64,000 nt of DNA from Comamonadaceae bacterium (lineage in GTDB: Bacteria; Pseudomonadota; Gammaproteobacteria; Burkholderiales; Burkholderiaceae_C), in contig CANFXC010000001.1 of the NCBI GenBank assembly GCA_947450765.1, positions 1 to 64,000 on the forward strand. Reading direction: 5' to 3'. Positions 36,317-45,012 of this stretch are shown one piece after another. The notes under the pieces are model-generated. The model saw nothing but the letters and a program-made list of their open reading frames with translations, ran no database searches and was not told the DNA's origin. Positions within the stretch are counted from its first letter, which is position 1. The number at the start of each line of letters is the position of its first letter. The position numbers and the translations under genes are program-made.

Positions 36317-37090
36317 TCAGACTTTGTTGTTGAATTGAAGCGTCGACCGGCTTTGCCGGTAGGGCAAAATCAGTTGAAACCAGGCGTACAGACCGACAAC
36401 CAAAAGACATAGCCCAAACCATTGAAAAGCGTAGCCGTAGTGCTTGTCGACACCTGTATTGGGAGCGGCCCAATCACGCTGCAGCCCTTCACTGGCAGGG
36501 TCCAGTTGAATCACCAGCGCATGGATCAACGGCAAGCCGGTTTCTGCAGTGAAAAAAGGAATGTCTAGATTTTGCCGGATGCTGCCGGTATCAGCACCCT
36601 TGAATGCATATAACTTGGCGGGAGCGGGGGCCATTCGCCCCAGCAGCGTGACAGTTTGTGTCGGCGTTTCAATCGGCGCTAAAACTGTTCGGTCCTGAAA
36701 GTTTCGGGGAATCCAACCGCGCTGAACCAACACAACCTTGTCCGATCCGGTCAGTAGCAAGGGAGTCACGACCCAAAAACCAGGCTTGGCATTCATCGGG
36801 CGGTTGTCAAGGTAGATCGACTTCCCTGCCAACCAGCGTCCAGAGAGCTCAATTCGTCGATCCACCCATGGGCCGACATCATTGGCAACGGCAACAATGT
36901 CTGCATTGACCAGAGGCGGTAAGGTTTTTTTCTGGTCGAGTGAGGCTTGCAGCGCTAGCTTCTGCGCAGCGCGGCCGAGCTGCCACTGGCCGAGCGAAAA
37001 GGTCAGTGCCGCCGTCATCAACGCGGCTGCTGTGACGACCCAGAACCGGCCTGAATGTATGGATGCTCTCATGGACGGATAATCAGACAT
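36317..37090 (-). CDS. SURF1-family cytochrome oxidase assembly protein
   Basis: 257 residues from MSDYPSM at 37090. Two terminal transmembrane helices enclose the SURF1 domain; the first helix is followed by SLGQWQLGRAAQKLAL, and VLVQRGWIPRNFQDR, LDNRPMNAKPGFWVVTPL and the C-terminal HYGYAFQWFGLCLLVVGLY are the family landmarks. SURF1 helps insert heme A in subunit I. Its start codon directly abuts the start codon of the divergent DUF2909 gene (CATATG), so a later start (37072) is possible. Confidence 0.93.
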   Translation of the reverse strand: MSDYPSMRASIHSGRFWVVTAAALMTAALTFSLGQWQLGRAAQKLALQASLDQKKTLPPLVNADIVAVANDVGPWVDRRIELSGRWLAGKSIYLDNRPMNAKPGFWVVTPLLLTGSDKVVLVQRGWIPRNFQDRTVLAPIETPTQTVTLLGRMAPAPAKLYAFKGADTGSIRQNLDIPFFTAETGLPLIHALVIQLDPASEGLQRDWAAPNTGVDKHYGYAFQWFGLCLLVVGLYAWFQLILPYRQSRSTLQFNNKV

Positions 37091-37312
37091 ATGTCGTATC
37101 TCATTGCATTCGCTTTTCTCGCTATTTTGGGCAGCTTGGCTTGCGCCCTTTACTTCATGATGAAGGACGGTACAGACGGCAAAGCCAAGACCAGCCACAT
37201 GGCGCGCGCATTGGCCATTCGTGTCGGCTTGTCAGTTTTACTGTTTGTCTGCATCCTGCTCGCATGGAAACTTGGCTTTATCCAACCGACGGGGCTCCCG
37301 TCGGGCGGATGA
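37091..37312 (+). CDS. Twin-transmembrane protein (DUF2909 type)
   Basis: 73 residues, two hydrophobic segments (about 2-22 and 42-64) separated by MMKDGTDGKAKTSHMARALAIRVG, the layout of the DUF2909 small membrane proteins found in betaproteobacterial cox clusters. It is the only plus-strand gene among the oxidase genes and lies between SURF1 and ctaE. The start at 37091 is used; a longer frame from 37055 lies inside the SURF1 gene. A bidirectional terminator follows. Confidence 0.82.
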   Translation: MSYLIAFAFLAILGSLACALYFMMKDGTDGKAKTSHMARALAIRVGLSVLLFVCILLAWKLGFIQPTGLPSGG

Positions 37313-37346
37313 ATTAAACCCGAATCAGAAACAACCCTGAGTGCAT

Positions 37347-37374
37347 AAAAAAAGGCCGCTGATGCGGCCTTTTT
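37347..37374. terminator. Bidirectional terminator between DUF2909 and ctaE
   Basis: AAAAAGGCCGC pairs with GCGGCCTTTTT around a 4-nt loop. A-rich and T-rich flanks let it end transcripts from both convergent genes. Confidence 0.9.
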
Positions 37375-37440
37375 GATGACTTATGACATGCCAAGCTCGC
37401 CTGCACTAACGCTGCTTCGCAACGCCTTGCAGACGACTCC

Positions 37441-38322
37441 TCAGAGCCAGTAAACCAAGATGTAAAGACCGAGCCACACCACGTCCACAAAGTGCCAGTA
37501 CCAAGCGGCACCTTCAAAACCGAAGTGACTTTCAGCTGTGAAATGGCCCTTGCCAAGACGCAGCGTGATGAACAGCAACATCAACATACCAACAAACACA
37601 TGGAAACCGTGAAAACCAGTCAGCATGTAGAAAGTTGAGCCGTAAATGCCAGAGGTCATCTTGAGGTTGAGGTCGTTGTAGAGATGAGCATATTCATAGC
37701 CCTGCACGAACAGGAAGACAAGACCCAACAGCACAGTTGCCCACATGAAGCCAATGGTGCGCGCACGGTTACCGTCACGCAGCGCATGGTGGGCAATCGT
37801 CAAGGTCACACCGGAGCTGAGCAACAAAGCCGTGTTGATGGTCGGCAACCAGAAGGGGCCGACGGTGCTGAAGGGCTCAATGATGCCGGCGGGGGATGCC
37901 GTGATGCCTGCAGCCATACTGGGCCAAACCGCTTTGAAGTCTGGCCAGAGCAGTGCATTTTCCAAACTACCCAAGGTCGGGACAGAATGCGAGCGGGCCC
38001 ACCACAGTGCGGTGAAAAAGGCACCAAAAAACATCACTTCAGAAAAAATGAACCAGCTCATGCTCCAGCGAAAAGACATGTCAATCTTGCGACCATACAT
38101 GCCGCCTTCACTTTCGCTGACAGCTTCACTGAACCACTGGTACAGCACACCGAGCCAAACGATCAAACCAAAGGTCAGCGCGTAAGCGCCCCAACCCACA
38201 CCATTGACCCACTGCCCGGCACCCAGGATCACAAAAAACAGGCCCAAAGCAGCCATGGCAGGATGACGGGATGGACCCGGCACGAAGTAATAAGGGGTGG
38301 ACCCGTGTGTAGCTGAAGACAT
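37441..38322 (-). CDS. ctaE: Cytochrome c oxidase subunit III
   Basis: 293 residues from MSSATHGSTPYYFVPGPSRHP at 38322. Seven predicted helices; WFSEAVSESEGG...MFFGAFFTALWWAR and GFHGFHVFVGMLML are the CoxC hallmarks, ending in HFVDVVWLGLYILVYWL. It is the last gene of the minus-strand structural run, 102 bp after the DUF2970 gene, with a terminator beyond it. Confidence 0.97.
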   Translation of the reverse strand: MSSATHGSTPYYFVPGPSRHPAMAALGLFFVILGAGQWVNGVGWGAYALTFGLIVWLGVLYQWFSEAVSESEGGMYGRKIDMSFRWSMSWFIFSEVMFFGAFFTALWWARSHSVPTLGSLENALLWPDFKAVWPSMAAGITASPAGIIEPFSTVGPFWLPTINTALLLSSGVTLTIAHHALRDGNRARTIGFMWATVLLGLVFLFVQGYEYAHLYNDLNLKMTSGIYGSTFYMLTGFHGFHVFVGMLMLLFITLRLGKGHFTAESHFGFEGAAWYWHFVDVVWLGLYILVYWL

Positions 38323-38424
38323 CTCTATTCCTCTGTTCTCTCTAAATTCTCTAATTTTCGAAAAATCTTGTGGCACCGCCACTGTTTGTCAGTAGGGTCC
38401 CTTTCAAATACCGGCCATCTTGGC

Positions 38425-38628
38425 TTATTTCGGCACAACCCAATTCACCAACAAAACCAACGCACCAACAAACATGAATATAAACACCAGCGCAACCGCA
38501 ACGACATGCAAGGGGTTGAGCTTCTTGGCATTTTGCTCAGAATCCTTACTTCCACGCAAGCCGATAAAAGACCAAGCGACTGCCTTGACAGTATTCAAGA
38601 TGGTTAGCGCTGTCGAATGTGCGCTCAT
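38425..38628 (-). CDS. Small DUF2970 membrane protein
   Basis: 67 residues. The N-terminal half TVKAVAWSFIGLRGSKDSEQ is the DUF2970 signature and the C-terminal half is one transmembrane helix. The family sits in cox clusters between ctaG and ctaE and is presumed to aid oxidase assembly, though its role is not established. Its start overlaps the ctaG stop by 4 bp. Confidence 0.88.
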   Translation of the reverse strand: MSAHSTALTILNTVKAVAWSFIGLRGSKDSEQNAKKLNPLHVVAVALVFIFMFVGALVLLVNWVVPK

Positions 38629-39257
38629 AAGCCGAGAACCTCAGGCTTCGTAACAGTGGCAGCGGCGACAGGTTTCAAAGCTGATTTATCCTTAAAACCC
38701 GCTGGTGCTGATGGTGTTTTGCCACCGACTTCAAAGAAGGTGTACGACAGCGTGATCGTGGTCACGTCTTTTGGCAGCTTGGTGTCAATCACAAAGGCCA
38801 CTGGCCATTCTTTTTTCTCACCTGGCTCCAACGTGTACTGGTTAAAGCAAAAACACTCTAACTTATTGAAATGTGCAGCAGACTGCCGCGGCGCGTAGCT
38901 CGGAATAGCCTGCGCCGACATCGTCCGGTTTTGAACGTTTTGAAACTCGTACATGACCGTGGTGAGTTCGCCCGGATGCACCTGCACGCTGCGCATGGCC
39001 GGCTTGAAGTGCCAAGGGCCACGCGAGTTGGCATCAAACTCGACGGTGATACTGCGTGTTTTGTCGACTTGCGTGTTGGCGGCTTGCGATGACGTTGCGC
39101 CAGGAATCTGCTTATCACTCAAGGCCAGGATGTTGATCCCGGTCATTTCGCAGATGGCGTTGTACAGCGGCACCAACGCATAACCGAAAGCGAACATGCC
39201 GAGCACGATGACGCCCAGCTTGCCCAACATTTTCGAGTTTTCGCGTGTGTTCGCCAT
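38625..39257 (-). CDS. ctaG: Cytochrome oxidase copper chaperone CtaG/Cox11
   Basis: 210 residues. A single N-terminal helix anchors a periplasmic Ig-like domain with the copper-binding pair in LECFCFNQ (CFCF at 135-138), preceded by PSYAPRQSAAHFNK. Cox11 delivers copper to the CuB centre of subunit I. It lies 11 bp after a 37-residue membrane protein gene and overlaps the DUF2970 gene. Confidence 0.96.
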   Translation of the reverse strand: MANTRENSKMLGKLGVIVLGMFAFGYALVPLYNAICEMTGINILALSDKQIPGATSSQAANTQVDKTRSITVEFDANSRGPWHFKPAMRSVQVHPGELTTVMYEFQNVQNRTMSAQAIPSYAPRQSAAHFNKLECFCFNQYTLEPGEKKEWPVAFVIDTKLPKDVTTITLSYTFFEVGGKTPSAPAGFKDKSALKPVAAATVTKPEVLGL

Positions 39258-39268
39258 GGCTTTCGACC

Positions 39269-39382
39269 TTAAACGCGACCGAACAGGATCGAGCGCGCCA
39301 TGAAGCCGACGAAAAACACGATAGCGACCGTCGCCAGGATCAGACCCAAACGGCGGTTGTTCTTTTTTTGTTCCGGTGTCAT
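39269..39382 (-). CDS. 37-residue cytochrome oxidase small assembly-type protein
   Basis: A short reading frame: ATG at 39382, stop at 39269. The product begins MTPEQKKNNRRLGL, has one transmembrane helix (ILATVAIVFFVGFMA) and ends ILFGRV. This is the pattern of the small cytochrome oxidase assembly proteins annotated between ctaD and ctaG in related species. It lies 29 bp after ctaD and 11 bp before ctaG on the same strand. The very short length means the call rests on position and pattern. Confidence 0.75.
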   Translation of the reverse strand: MTPEQKKNNRRLGLILATVAIVFFVGFMARSILFGRV

Positions 39383-39411
39383 GAAGTCTTTACGGCTGGG
39401 TGAGTCATCGA

Positions 39412-41028
39412 TCAGCCGATCACCTTGTTGGCAGCTGCGTTCAGCTTAGGGGGTGTCTCGAAAGTATGGAAAGGTGCTGGTGATGGCACTTCCCACTCGA
39501 GGCCCTCTGCGCCTTCCCATGGGCTGGCGACGGCCTTAGGACCGATGCCGCGCATGGCAGGGATCGCAACAAACAAGAAGAAGTAAACCTGTGCCAAACC
39601 GAAGAACAAAGCGCCCACGCTGGCCAAGGCATTGAAGTCAGCGAACTGCATTGGGTAGTCTGCGTAGCGACGTGGCATACCAGCCAAACCCAAGAAGTGC
39701 ATCGGGAAGAACGTCACATTGAAAGAGATCAGCGACCACCAAAAGTGGATCTTGCCGCGGGACTCGTTGTACATCACACCCGTCCACTTAGGGCACCAGT
39801 AGTAAAAGCCAGCAAACATGGCGTACAGGGACCCCGCCACCAGCACGTAGTGGAAGTGAGCCACCACGTAGTAGGTGTCTTGCAGCTGAATGTCAATTGG
39901 AGCGACAGAAAGGATCAGGCCGGTGAAACCGCCCATCGTGAAGACGAATAGAAAACCGACAGCAAACAACATCGGCGTCTCAAAGGTCATGGATCCCTTC
40001 CACATGGTGGCGATCCAGTTGAAAACCTTCACGCCCGTAGGTATAGCGATCAACATGGTCGAGTACATGAAGAACAACTGACCTGTCACCGGCATGCCGG
40101 TGGTGAACATGTGGTGAGCCCAAACGACAAAGCTCAAGATTGCGATAGAACCCGTGGCGTAAACCATCGAGGCGTAACCAAACAGGCGCTTGCGCGAGAA
40201 AGCAGGAATGATGTGACTGACGATGCCGAAAGCCGGCAAGATCATGATGTACACCTCGGGGTGACCAAAGAACCAGAAAATGTGCTGGTACATCACTGGG
40301 TCGCCGCCGCCAGCCGGGTTAAAAAAGCTGGTGCCGAAATGGCGATCCGTCAACGTCATCGTGATGGCACCGGCCAAAACAGGCATGACAGCGATCAACA
40401 GGTAAGCAGTGATCAACCAAGTCCAGCAGAACATCGGCATCTTCATCAGTGTCATGCCGGGGGCGCGCATGTTCAAGATGGTGACGATGATGTTGATCGA
40501 GCCCATGATGGAAGACGCACCCAGCAGGTGCATGGCAAAAATGCCAGCGTCCATCGACGGACCCATCTGCAAGGTCAGTGGTGCATACAACGTCCAGCCA
40601 GCGGCAGGAGCGCCACCGGGCATGAAGAATGACAACATCAGCGTCACGCCAGCCGGAATCATCAGCCAAAAGCTGAAGTTGTTCATGCGGGCAAAAGCCA
40701 TGTCAGAAGCACCGATTTGCAATGGAATCATCCAGTTTGCAAAGCCAACGAAAGCCGGCATGATGGCGCCGAACACCATGATCAAACCATGCATGGTGGT
40801 GAGCTGATTGAAAAGTTCCGGGTTCACCAGTTGCAGACCCGGCTGGTACAACTCGGCCCGAATGGCCATTGCCAACAAGCCACCGACCATCAACATCGTG
40901 AAAGCGAACAGCAGGTACAGCGTCCCGATGTCCTTGTGATTGGTCGCATAGACCCAGCGGCGCCAGCCCGTAGGGGCGTGATGCTCGTGGTCATGAGCAT
41001 GATCGTGATGGTCTAGAACTGCACTCAT
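39412..41028 (-). CDS. ctaD: Cytochrome c oxidase subunit I
   Basis: 538 residues with twelve predicted helices. The heme a and a3/CuB ligands are in TMHGLIMVFGA, FWFFGHPEVYI, VVWAHHMFTTG and YYVVAHFHYVLV; the His-Tyr crosslink is in GHPEVY, so it is an A-family oxidase with the GxxxxE-type proton-channel region. A His/Asp-rich N terminus (DHHDHAHDHEHH) could hold metal. It follows ctaC by 74 bp. Confidence 0.98.
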   Translation of the reverse strand: MSAVLDHHDHAHDHEHHAPTGWRRWVYATNHKDIGTLYLLFAFTMLMVGGLLAMAIRAELYQPGLQLVNPELFNQLTTMHGLIMVFGAIMPAFVGFANWMIPLQIGASDMAFARMNNFSFWLMIPAGVTLMLSFFMPGGAPAAGWTLYAPLTLQMGPSMDAGIFAMHLLGASSIMGSINIIVTILNMRAPGMTLMKMPMFCWTWLITAYLLIAVMPVLAGAITMTLTDRHFGTSFFNPAGGGDPVMYQHIFWFFGHPEVYIMILPAFGIVSHIIPAFSRKRLFGYASMVYATGSIAILSFVVWAHHMFTTGMPVTGQLFFMYSTMLIAIPTGVKVFNWIATMWKGSMTFETPMLFAVGFLFVFTMGGFTGLILSVAPIDIQLQDTYYVVAHFHYVLVAGSLYAMFAGFYYWCPKWTGVMYNESRGKIHFWWSLISFNVTFFPMHFLGLAGMPRRYADYPMQFADFNALASVGALFFGLAQVYFFLFVAIPAMRGIGPKAVASPWEGAEGLEWEVPSPAPFHTFETPPKLNAAANKVIG

Positions 41029-41102
41029 CTGACTTCCTTTGATAGCTTAACTTGGCATGAGCCGGATGACCCGACTACTGATGATTGAGAGCGGATAACG
41101 GA

Positions 41103-42362
41103 TTACTTACGAGCAGCCACAACCTCTGACGGCTGGACGATTTGACCGGTCTTGTTAGACCAATTGTTCTTGGTGTAAGTCGCGACAGCGGCGAGCTCGG
41201 TGTCGCTGAGCGCTTTCCACGATGGCATGGCACCGTTGTTCGCACCATTGAGCAAAATGTTGATTTGCTTGAGGTGATCTGCATCCAACACGATGGCCGA
41301 GCCATCCAGAGGCTTGACCGGGCCTGCGCCCTTACCATTGGCCTGATGGCAAGCGGCGCAATTGGCTGCGTACACTTTTTCGCCACGGGCGATCAGATCA
41401 GTCTGGGTCCAGACTTTCGTCGGATCATCCGCCTTGGCTGCGACTTCTTTCAGCTTGACACCCACCCATTCCGAGTATTGCTCGGCCGTGACCACCTTGA
41501 CGTGAATCGGCATGTACGCATGCTCTTTACCGCAGAGCTCTTGGCACTGACCATAAAAATCACCCGTTTTTTCAGCACGAAACCAAGTGTCCCGCACAAA
41601 ACCAGGAATCGCATCCTGCTTGATACCGAAAGCAGGCACTGCAAAAGCGTGAATTACGTCGTTAGCGGTGGTGATGATACGGATTTTCTGATTGACAGGC
41701 ACAACCAGCGGGTTGTCCACCTTTAGCAAGTAATTGTCAATTTCTTCGCCCTTTTTAGGGCCGCCGTCATTGGACATTTGGCGCTGGGTAGAGTCGAGCG
41801 TGGAGACAAAACCAATACCAGCGCCTTCGCCGTTGATGTATTCATAGCCCCATTTCCACTGAATGCCGGTGGCCTTGATGGTCAAATCGGCATTGGTGGT
41901 GTCTTTGGAAGCGACCAGCACTTTCGTGGCCGGCAGGGCCATGCCGATGACGATCAGGAATGGGATCACGGTCCAAGCGATCTCTACAGCGGTGGACTCG
42001 TGGAAGTTAGCGGCCTTGTGACCGACTGACTTGCGGTGCTTCCAAATGGAATAGAACATGACACCGAACACCGCCACAAAGATCACCGTGCAGATAATCA
42101 TCATGAACCAGTGCAGCCAAATTTGCTCGGCGGCGATACGGGTGGCCGGCATCGGCAGATTGAGCTGATTGACCCCAGGACCGCCGGGCAAGTCTTGCAC
42201 GCGAGCTAACGCGGCACTGCTCAAAGTGGCTGAAGAGGTCAGCACGGCGACCGTGGTGACTGCCTTGCAGTACACAGCCAAAGGAGCCTTTTTCAATGAC
42301 TCCAAAATCGCCCCTGCGTGTGTCATGCCAGACCTTGTGGTTTTGCTTGCGTTCATCGTCAT
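41103..42362 (-). CDS. ctaC: Cytochrome c oxidase subunit II with fused cytochrome c domain
   Basis: 419 residues from the ATG at 42362 (GTG 42365 or ATG 42356 are alternatives). After a signal region and two transmembrane helices comes the CuA domain, with His238 (VIHAF) and CQELCGKEHAYM (Cys273, Cys277, His281, Met284). About residue 325 onward is a class I cytochrome c with CAACH (335-339) and a distal methionine in GAMPSW. The fused heme domain makes it a caa3-like subunit. The upstream region is gene-free and holds the probable promoter. Confidence 0.96.
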   Translation of the reverse strand: MTMNASKTTRSGMTHAGAILESLKKAPLAVYCKAVTTVAVLTSSATLSSAALARVQDLPGGPGVNQLNLPMPATRIAAEQIWLHWFMMIICTVIFVAVFGVMFYSIWKHRKSVGHKAANFHESTAVEIAWTVIPFLIVIGMALPATKVLVASKDTTNADLTIKATGIQWKWGYEYINGEGAGIGFVSTLDSTQRQMSNDGGPKKGEEIDNYLLKVDNPLVVPVNQKIRIITTANDVIHAFAVPAFGIKQDAIPGFVRDTWFRAEKTGDFYGQCQELCGKEHAYMPIHVKVVTAEQYSEWVGVKLKEVAAKADDPTKVWTQTDLIARGEKVYAANCAACHQANGKGAGPVKPLDGSAIVLDADHLKQINILLNGANNGAMPSWKALSDTELAAVATYTKNNWSNKTGQIVQPSEVVAARK

Positions 42363-42766
42363 CACTTTTATGGATTCAATTACGGACTAATTTAACTCGG
42401 TGATTATAAAGTTAGCTCAGCCAGCTAATTTCAACAGATCACCCCGAGGCAGGAATTCAATGATATTTATCGGCGTTTCCGCTGGGGAAAACAAATTTCA
42501 CAGGCCATTGCACAACGCATTTCCGAACGTGAATACAGCCCTGTGACCACCGGTCGCCCCAGAGCCGACACCTCGTTCGGTGAATCATCAGCGCTATTTG
42601 GCTTGGCTCTCGCCCCAATGCATGCCCTGTCGACAACGCAAAAAAGCGCGGAAACTTGCCTAAAACTCGCTGGTAATTGTAGACACAAGCCTTCAGCTGA
42701 GCTCCTATTTTTCCGGCAATGACCATTGAAACCGTCCTGTGTGAGCAGGTGCTGCGCGCGGCAAGC
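42363..42766. other. Gene-free region between ctaC and the BioC-like gene
   Basis: About 400 bp. Apart from the candidate ctaC promoter and the TTAGCT/AGCTAA inverted repeat near 42412-42428, no RNA gene, repeat or convincing reading frame was seen. A 125-codon open frame on the minus strand (42457-42834) overlaps the end of the BioC-like gene, has no recognisable motif and is rich in Cys and Arg; it is not called. Confidence 0.6.
42403..42408 (-). promoter_or_regulatory. Candidate -10 element for the ctaC operon
   Basis: The minus strand reads TATAAT here, 40 bp upstream of the ctaC start. The nearest -35-like hexamer (TTGAAA) is 20 bp further up, longer than the normal 16-18 bp spacing. 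An imperfect inverted repeat TTAGCT-N5-AGCTAA (42412-42428) lies between them. Confidence 0.4.
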
Positions 42767-43690
42767 TCAAGCCTTGCCGGACGACCCGCGTGGATCTTGC
42801 AACATGCGGCGCATGTCTTCGACAGAAACCGCACTCAACGCCGACATTTTGACTTTAGGTCGCGCTTTCAAAGCGTGACCGTAAATCACCTCAAAGGTCA
42901 GCGACAGGCGTCCATCCGGTCCGCGCGGTAAACGCTCACTGATCAATTGCTCTAGTTTTGCCTTCCACTGCCGTCCGCGCAAGGCACCGAAACGCTGGGG
43001 ATGAAAATTGCGCCCCAGCTCGGTCAGCTCTTGCAACAGGCGAGCCGGTGTTTCATAGGTCAGCGTGATGCGCTCCATGTCCATCACGGGTTCGGCAAAG
43101 CCGGTCTGCACCAGCATGTCCCCCCAGTCGTGCATGTCGGTCAGCTGATGGCCGGCTGGCGGCCAGCCCAAGGCCTCATATAAATCGCGGACTTCACGCG
43201 CCGTATCGGGGCCGAGACTGGAAAACATGACAAAGCCGTCGACCGCCAACAAACGGTGCCACATCCCCAACAACGCTTGCGGATCAGCCGCTTCATGCAG
43301 CGCCATGTTGGCCCAAAGCATGTCGACACTGCCTGGCACAGGGGGGGCAAAGTGCGTGACCGATCCACCACCAAACCATCGCCGTCCCATTTTTTTCCAC
43401 CAAGGTGGTACCAGCGCTTCACGGGCCAATGCCTTTCGCCGTTCTGAGGATTCAATGACGAAGCTTTGGGATCCGGCATATTGCTTCAGGAGCGCTGCAT
43501 GCACTTGCAGACCACCGCGAACGGCGCCCCAATGCGCCCAGACGGCAGGCTGCAGCTTGATCCACTGCAGACGGTCTAGCATGCGTTGCGCCACCTCAGC
43601 GTGCAGCCACGGCGTGACCCCGGGCGCCATGCGGTGCCAGCGCTCAACGGCGATGGGGTCTAGCGTTGGAGGACGTTCGTTCGGGCTCAT
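42767..43690 (-). CDS. BioC-like methyltransferase domain protein
   Basis: 307 residues from MSPNERPP at 43690. It resembles BioC/malonyl-ACP O-methyltransferase relatives: DPIAVERWHRMAP at the N terminus, VDMLWANMALHEAADPQALLGMWHRLLAVDGFVMFSSLGPDTAREVRDLYEALG in the middle and MHDWGDMLV later. The usual glycine-rich SAM motif I is poorly conserved (WAHWGAVRGGLQ), so catalytic activity is uncertain. It is divergent from comF across 68 bp. No biotin genes are nearby. Confidence 0.75.
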   Translation of the reverse strand: MSPNERPPTLDPIAVERWHRMAPGVTPWLHAEVAQRMLDRLQWIKLQPAVWAHWGAVRGGLQVHAALLKQYAGSQSFVIESSERRKALAREALVPPWWKKMGRRWFGGGSVTHFAPPVPGSVDMLWANMALHEAADPQALLGMWHRLLAVDGFVMFSSLGPDTAREVRDLYEALGWPPAGHQLTDMHDWGDMLVQTGFAEPVMDMERITLTYETPARLLQELTELGRNFHPQRFGALRGRQWKAKLEQLISERLPRGPDGRLSLTFEVIYGHALKARPKVKMSALSAVSVEDMRRMLQDPRGSSGKA

Positions 43691-43758
43691 AGGGACGTTG
43701 AAGGTGAAGACAATGAAGAGTTGATGCTCTTTTAGCAAGTGACGAGTATATTGACCCG

Positions 43759-44493
43759 ATGAATTTCAGCACCCTGCACGGTCTGCTCACGAACCACATC
43801 CCAAGCCAGTGCGCGGTTTGCCGTCGCTGGCCGAGTGCCCCGGTATGTCAAGCCTGTATGGTGCGTTTCGGCCAGCCAGTCAGACGCTGCCGCACATGCG
43901 CGCTCGAGTTGCCTGCGGAGCACCCGCGCACGCAATGCAACAGATGCGCACATGAACCTTTTGGACTCGACGCCTGCTTTGCCGCGCTGCCCTACGCCTT
44001 TCCATGGTCAGAGCTGGTGTCACGCTACAAGTTTGACAGTCAGACCGGCTGGGCCACTTTCATGGCCAGCACGCTCGTGGGTCAGACGGCCATGCGAGAT
44101 TTTCTAGGTCAGTTAACGCCCGAAGATTGGCTGCTACCGCTGCCACTGTCAACCGAACGGCTGGCTTGGCGCGGCTTCAACCAGGCCTGGGAACTGACCC
44201 GTGCACTACAGCGCCAAAGCACTTGCCGCGCCACCGCAGACGCATCACTGCTGCTGCGCATTCGCCACACTCGGCCGCAAAGCGAGCTCAAGCGCAGCGC
44301 TCGACTAGACAACTTAAAAGGCGCCTTTGCGGTAGAGCCGCTGCGCGCCGCCGAGGTCAAAGGCCGGCGCGTGGTGCTGGTCGACGATGTGATGACCAGC
44401 GGCGCCTCGCTGCTGACCGCGGCGAGCGTTCTCCGCCAAGCCGGCGCCAGTCAGGTCAGCGCTGTGGTGCTGACGCGCACAGCCCCGACATAA
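43759..44493 (+). CDS. ComF-family amidophosphoribosyltransferase-like protein
   Basis: 244 residues. The N-terminal zinc-ribbon part has C-x2-C and C-x2-C pairs (CAVCRRWPSAPVCQAC, CRTCALE, CNRCAHEP); the C-terminal type I phosphoribosyltransferase domain has the PRPP loop VVLVDDVMTSGASL. ComF proteins are linked to DNA uptake in competent bacteria, but the family is also widespread in non-competent ones. The stop TAA overlaps the trmL start (TAATG), so translation is coupled. Confidence 0.9.
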   Translation: MNFSTLHGLLTNHIPSQCAVCRRWPSAPVCQACMVRFGQPVRRCRTCALELPAEHPRTQCNRCAHEPFGLDACFAALPYAFPWSELVSRYKFDSQTGWATFMASTLVGQTAMRDFLGQLTPEDWLLPLPLSTERLAWRGFNQAWELTRALQRQSTCRATADASLLLRIRHTRPQSELKRSARLDNLKGAFAVEPLRAAEVKGRRVVLVDDVMTSGASLLTAASVLRQAGASQVSAVVLTRTAPT

Positions 44494-44996
44494 TGGCGCG
44501 CATGTTTCATATTGTTCTGGTCGCCCCCGAAATTCCACCCAACACGGGCAACGTCATCCGCCTCGCGGCCAACACCGGCTGCACGCTGCATTTAGTCGAG
44601 CCGCTGGGTTTCTCGATGGAGGACAAGCACATGCGCCGCGCCGGACTGGACTACCACGAGTACACCCGCGTCCTGATCCACGCCAACTGGCAGGCGCTAT
44701 TAGACAGCGAAAAACCGCGGCCCGAGCGCATGTTTGCCATGACCACGCGCGGCAGCGGCAGTGTCTACGACGCGCATTTTGAAGCCGGTGACTGGTTGGT
44801 TTTTGGCTCAGAAACCCAAGGGCTTCAGCCCGCGTTACGCGACACCTTCGCACCAACGCAACGACTGCGCCTGCCGATGCTAGCCGGTCAACGCAGCCTG
44901 AACTTGTCCAATGCCGTGGCCGTGACGGTGTTTGAAGCTTGGCGACAAAACGGCTTTGCCACAACCATCAGCGACACGCCAGTGGCGCCAGTCTAA
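44493..44996 (+). CDS. trmL: tRNA (cytidine34-2'-O)-methyltransferase TrmL
   Basis: 167 residues. SpoU/TrmD-fold (SPOUT) enzyme that 2'-O-methylates the wobble base of tRNA-Leu species. Motifs: VAPEIPPNTGNVIRLAANTGC at the N terminus, DWLVFGSETQGL in the middle, and RSLNLSNAVAVTVFEA forming the trefoil knot. The ATG at 44493 overlaps the comF stop; MFHIVL at 44502 is an alternative start. Converges with the enolase-superfamily gene. Confidence 0.95.
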   Translation: MARMFHIVLVAPEIPPNTGNVIRLAANTGCTLHLVEPLGFSMEDKHMRRAGLDYHEYTRVLIHANWQALLDSEKPRPERMFAMTTRGSGSVYDAHFEAGDWLVFGSETQGLQPALRDTFAPTQRLRLPMLAGQRSLNLSNAVAVTVFEAWRQNGFATTISDTPVAPV

Positions 44997-45012
44997 GCGC
45001 CCACAAACATCC

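Noticed and set aside
42457-42834. 125-codon minus-strand frame
   Set aside because: It overlaps the end of the BioC-like gene, has unusual Cys/Arg composition and no motif or ribosome site.
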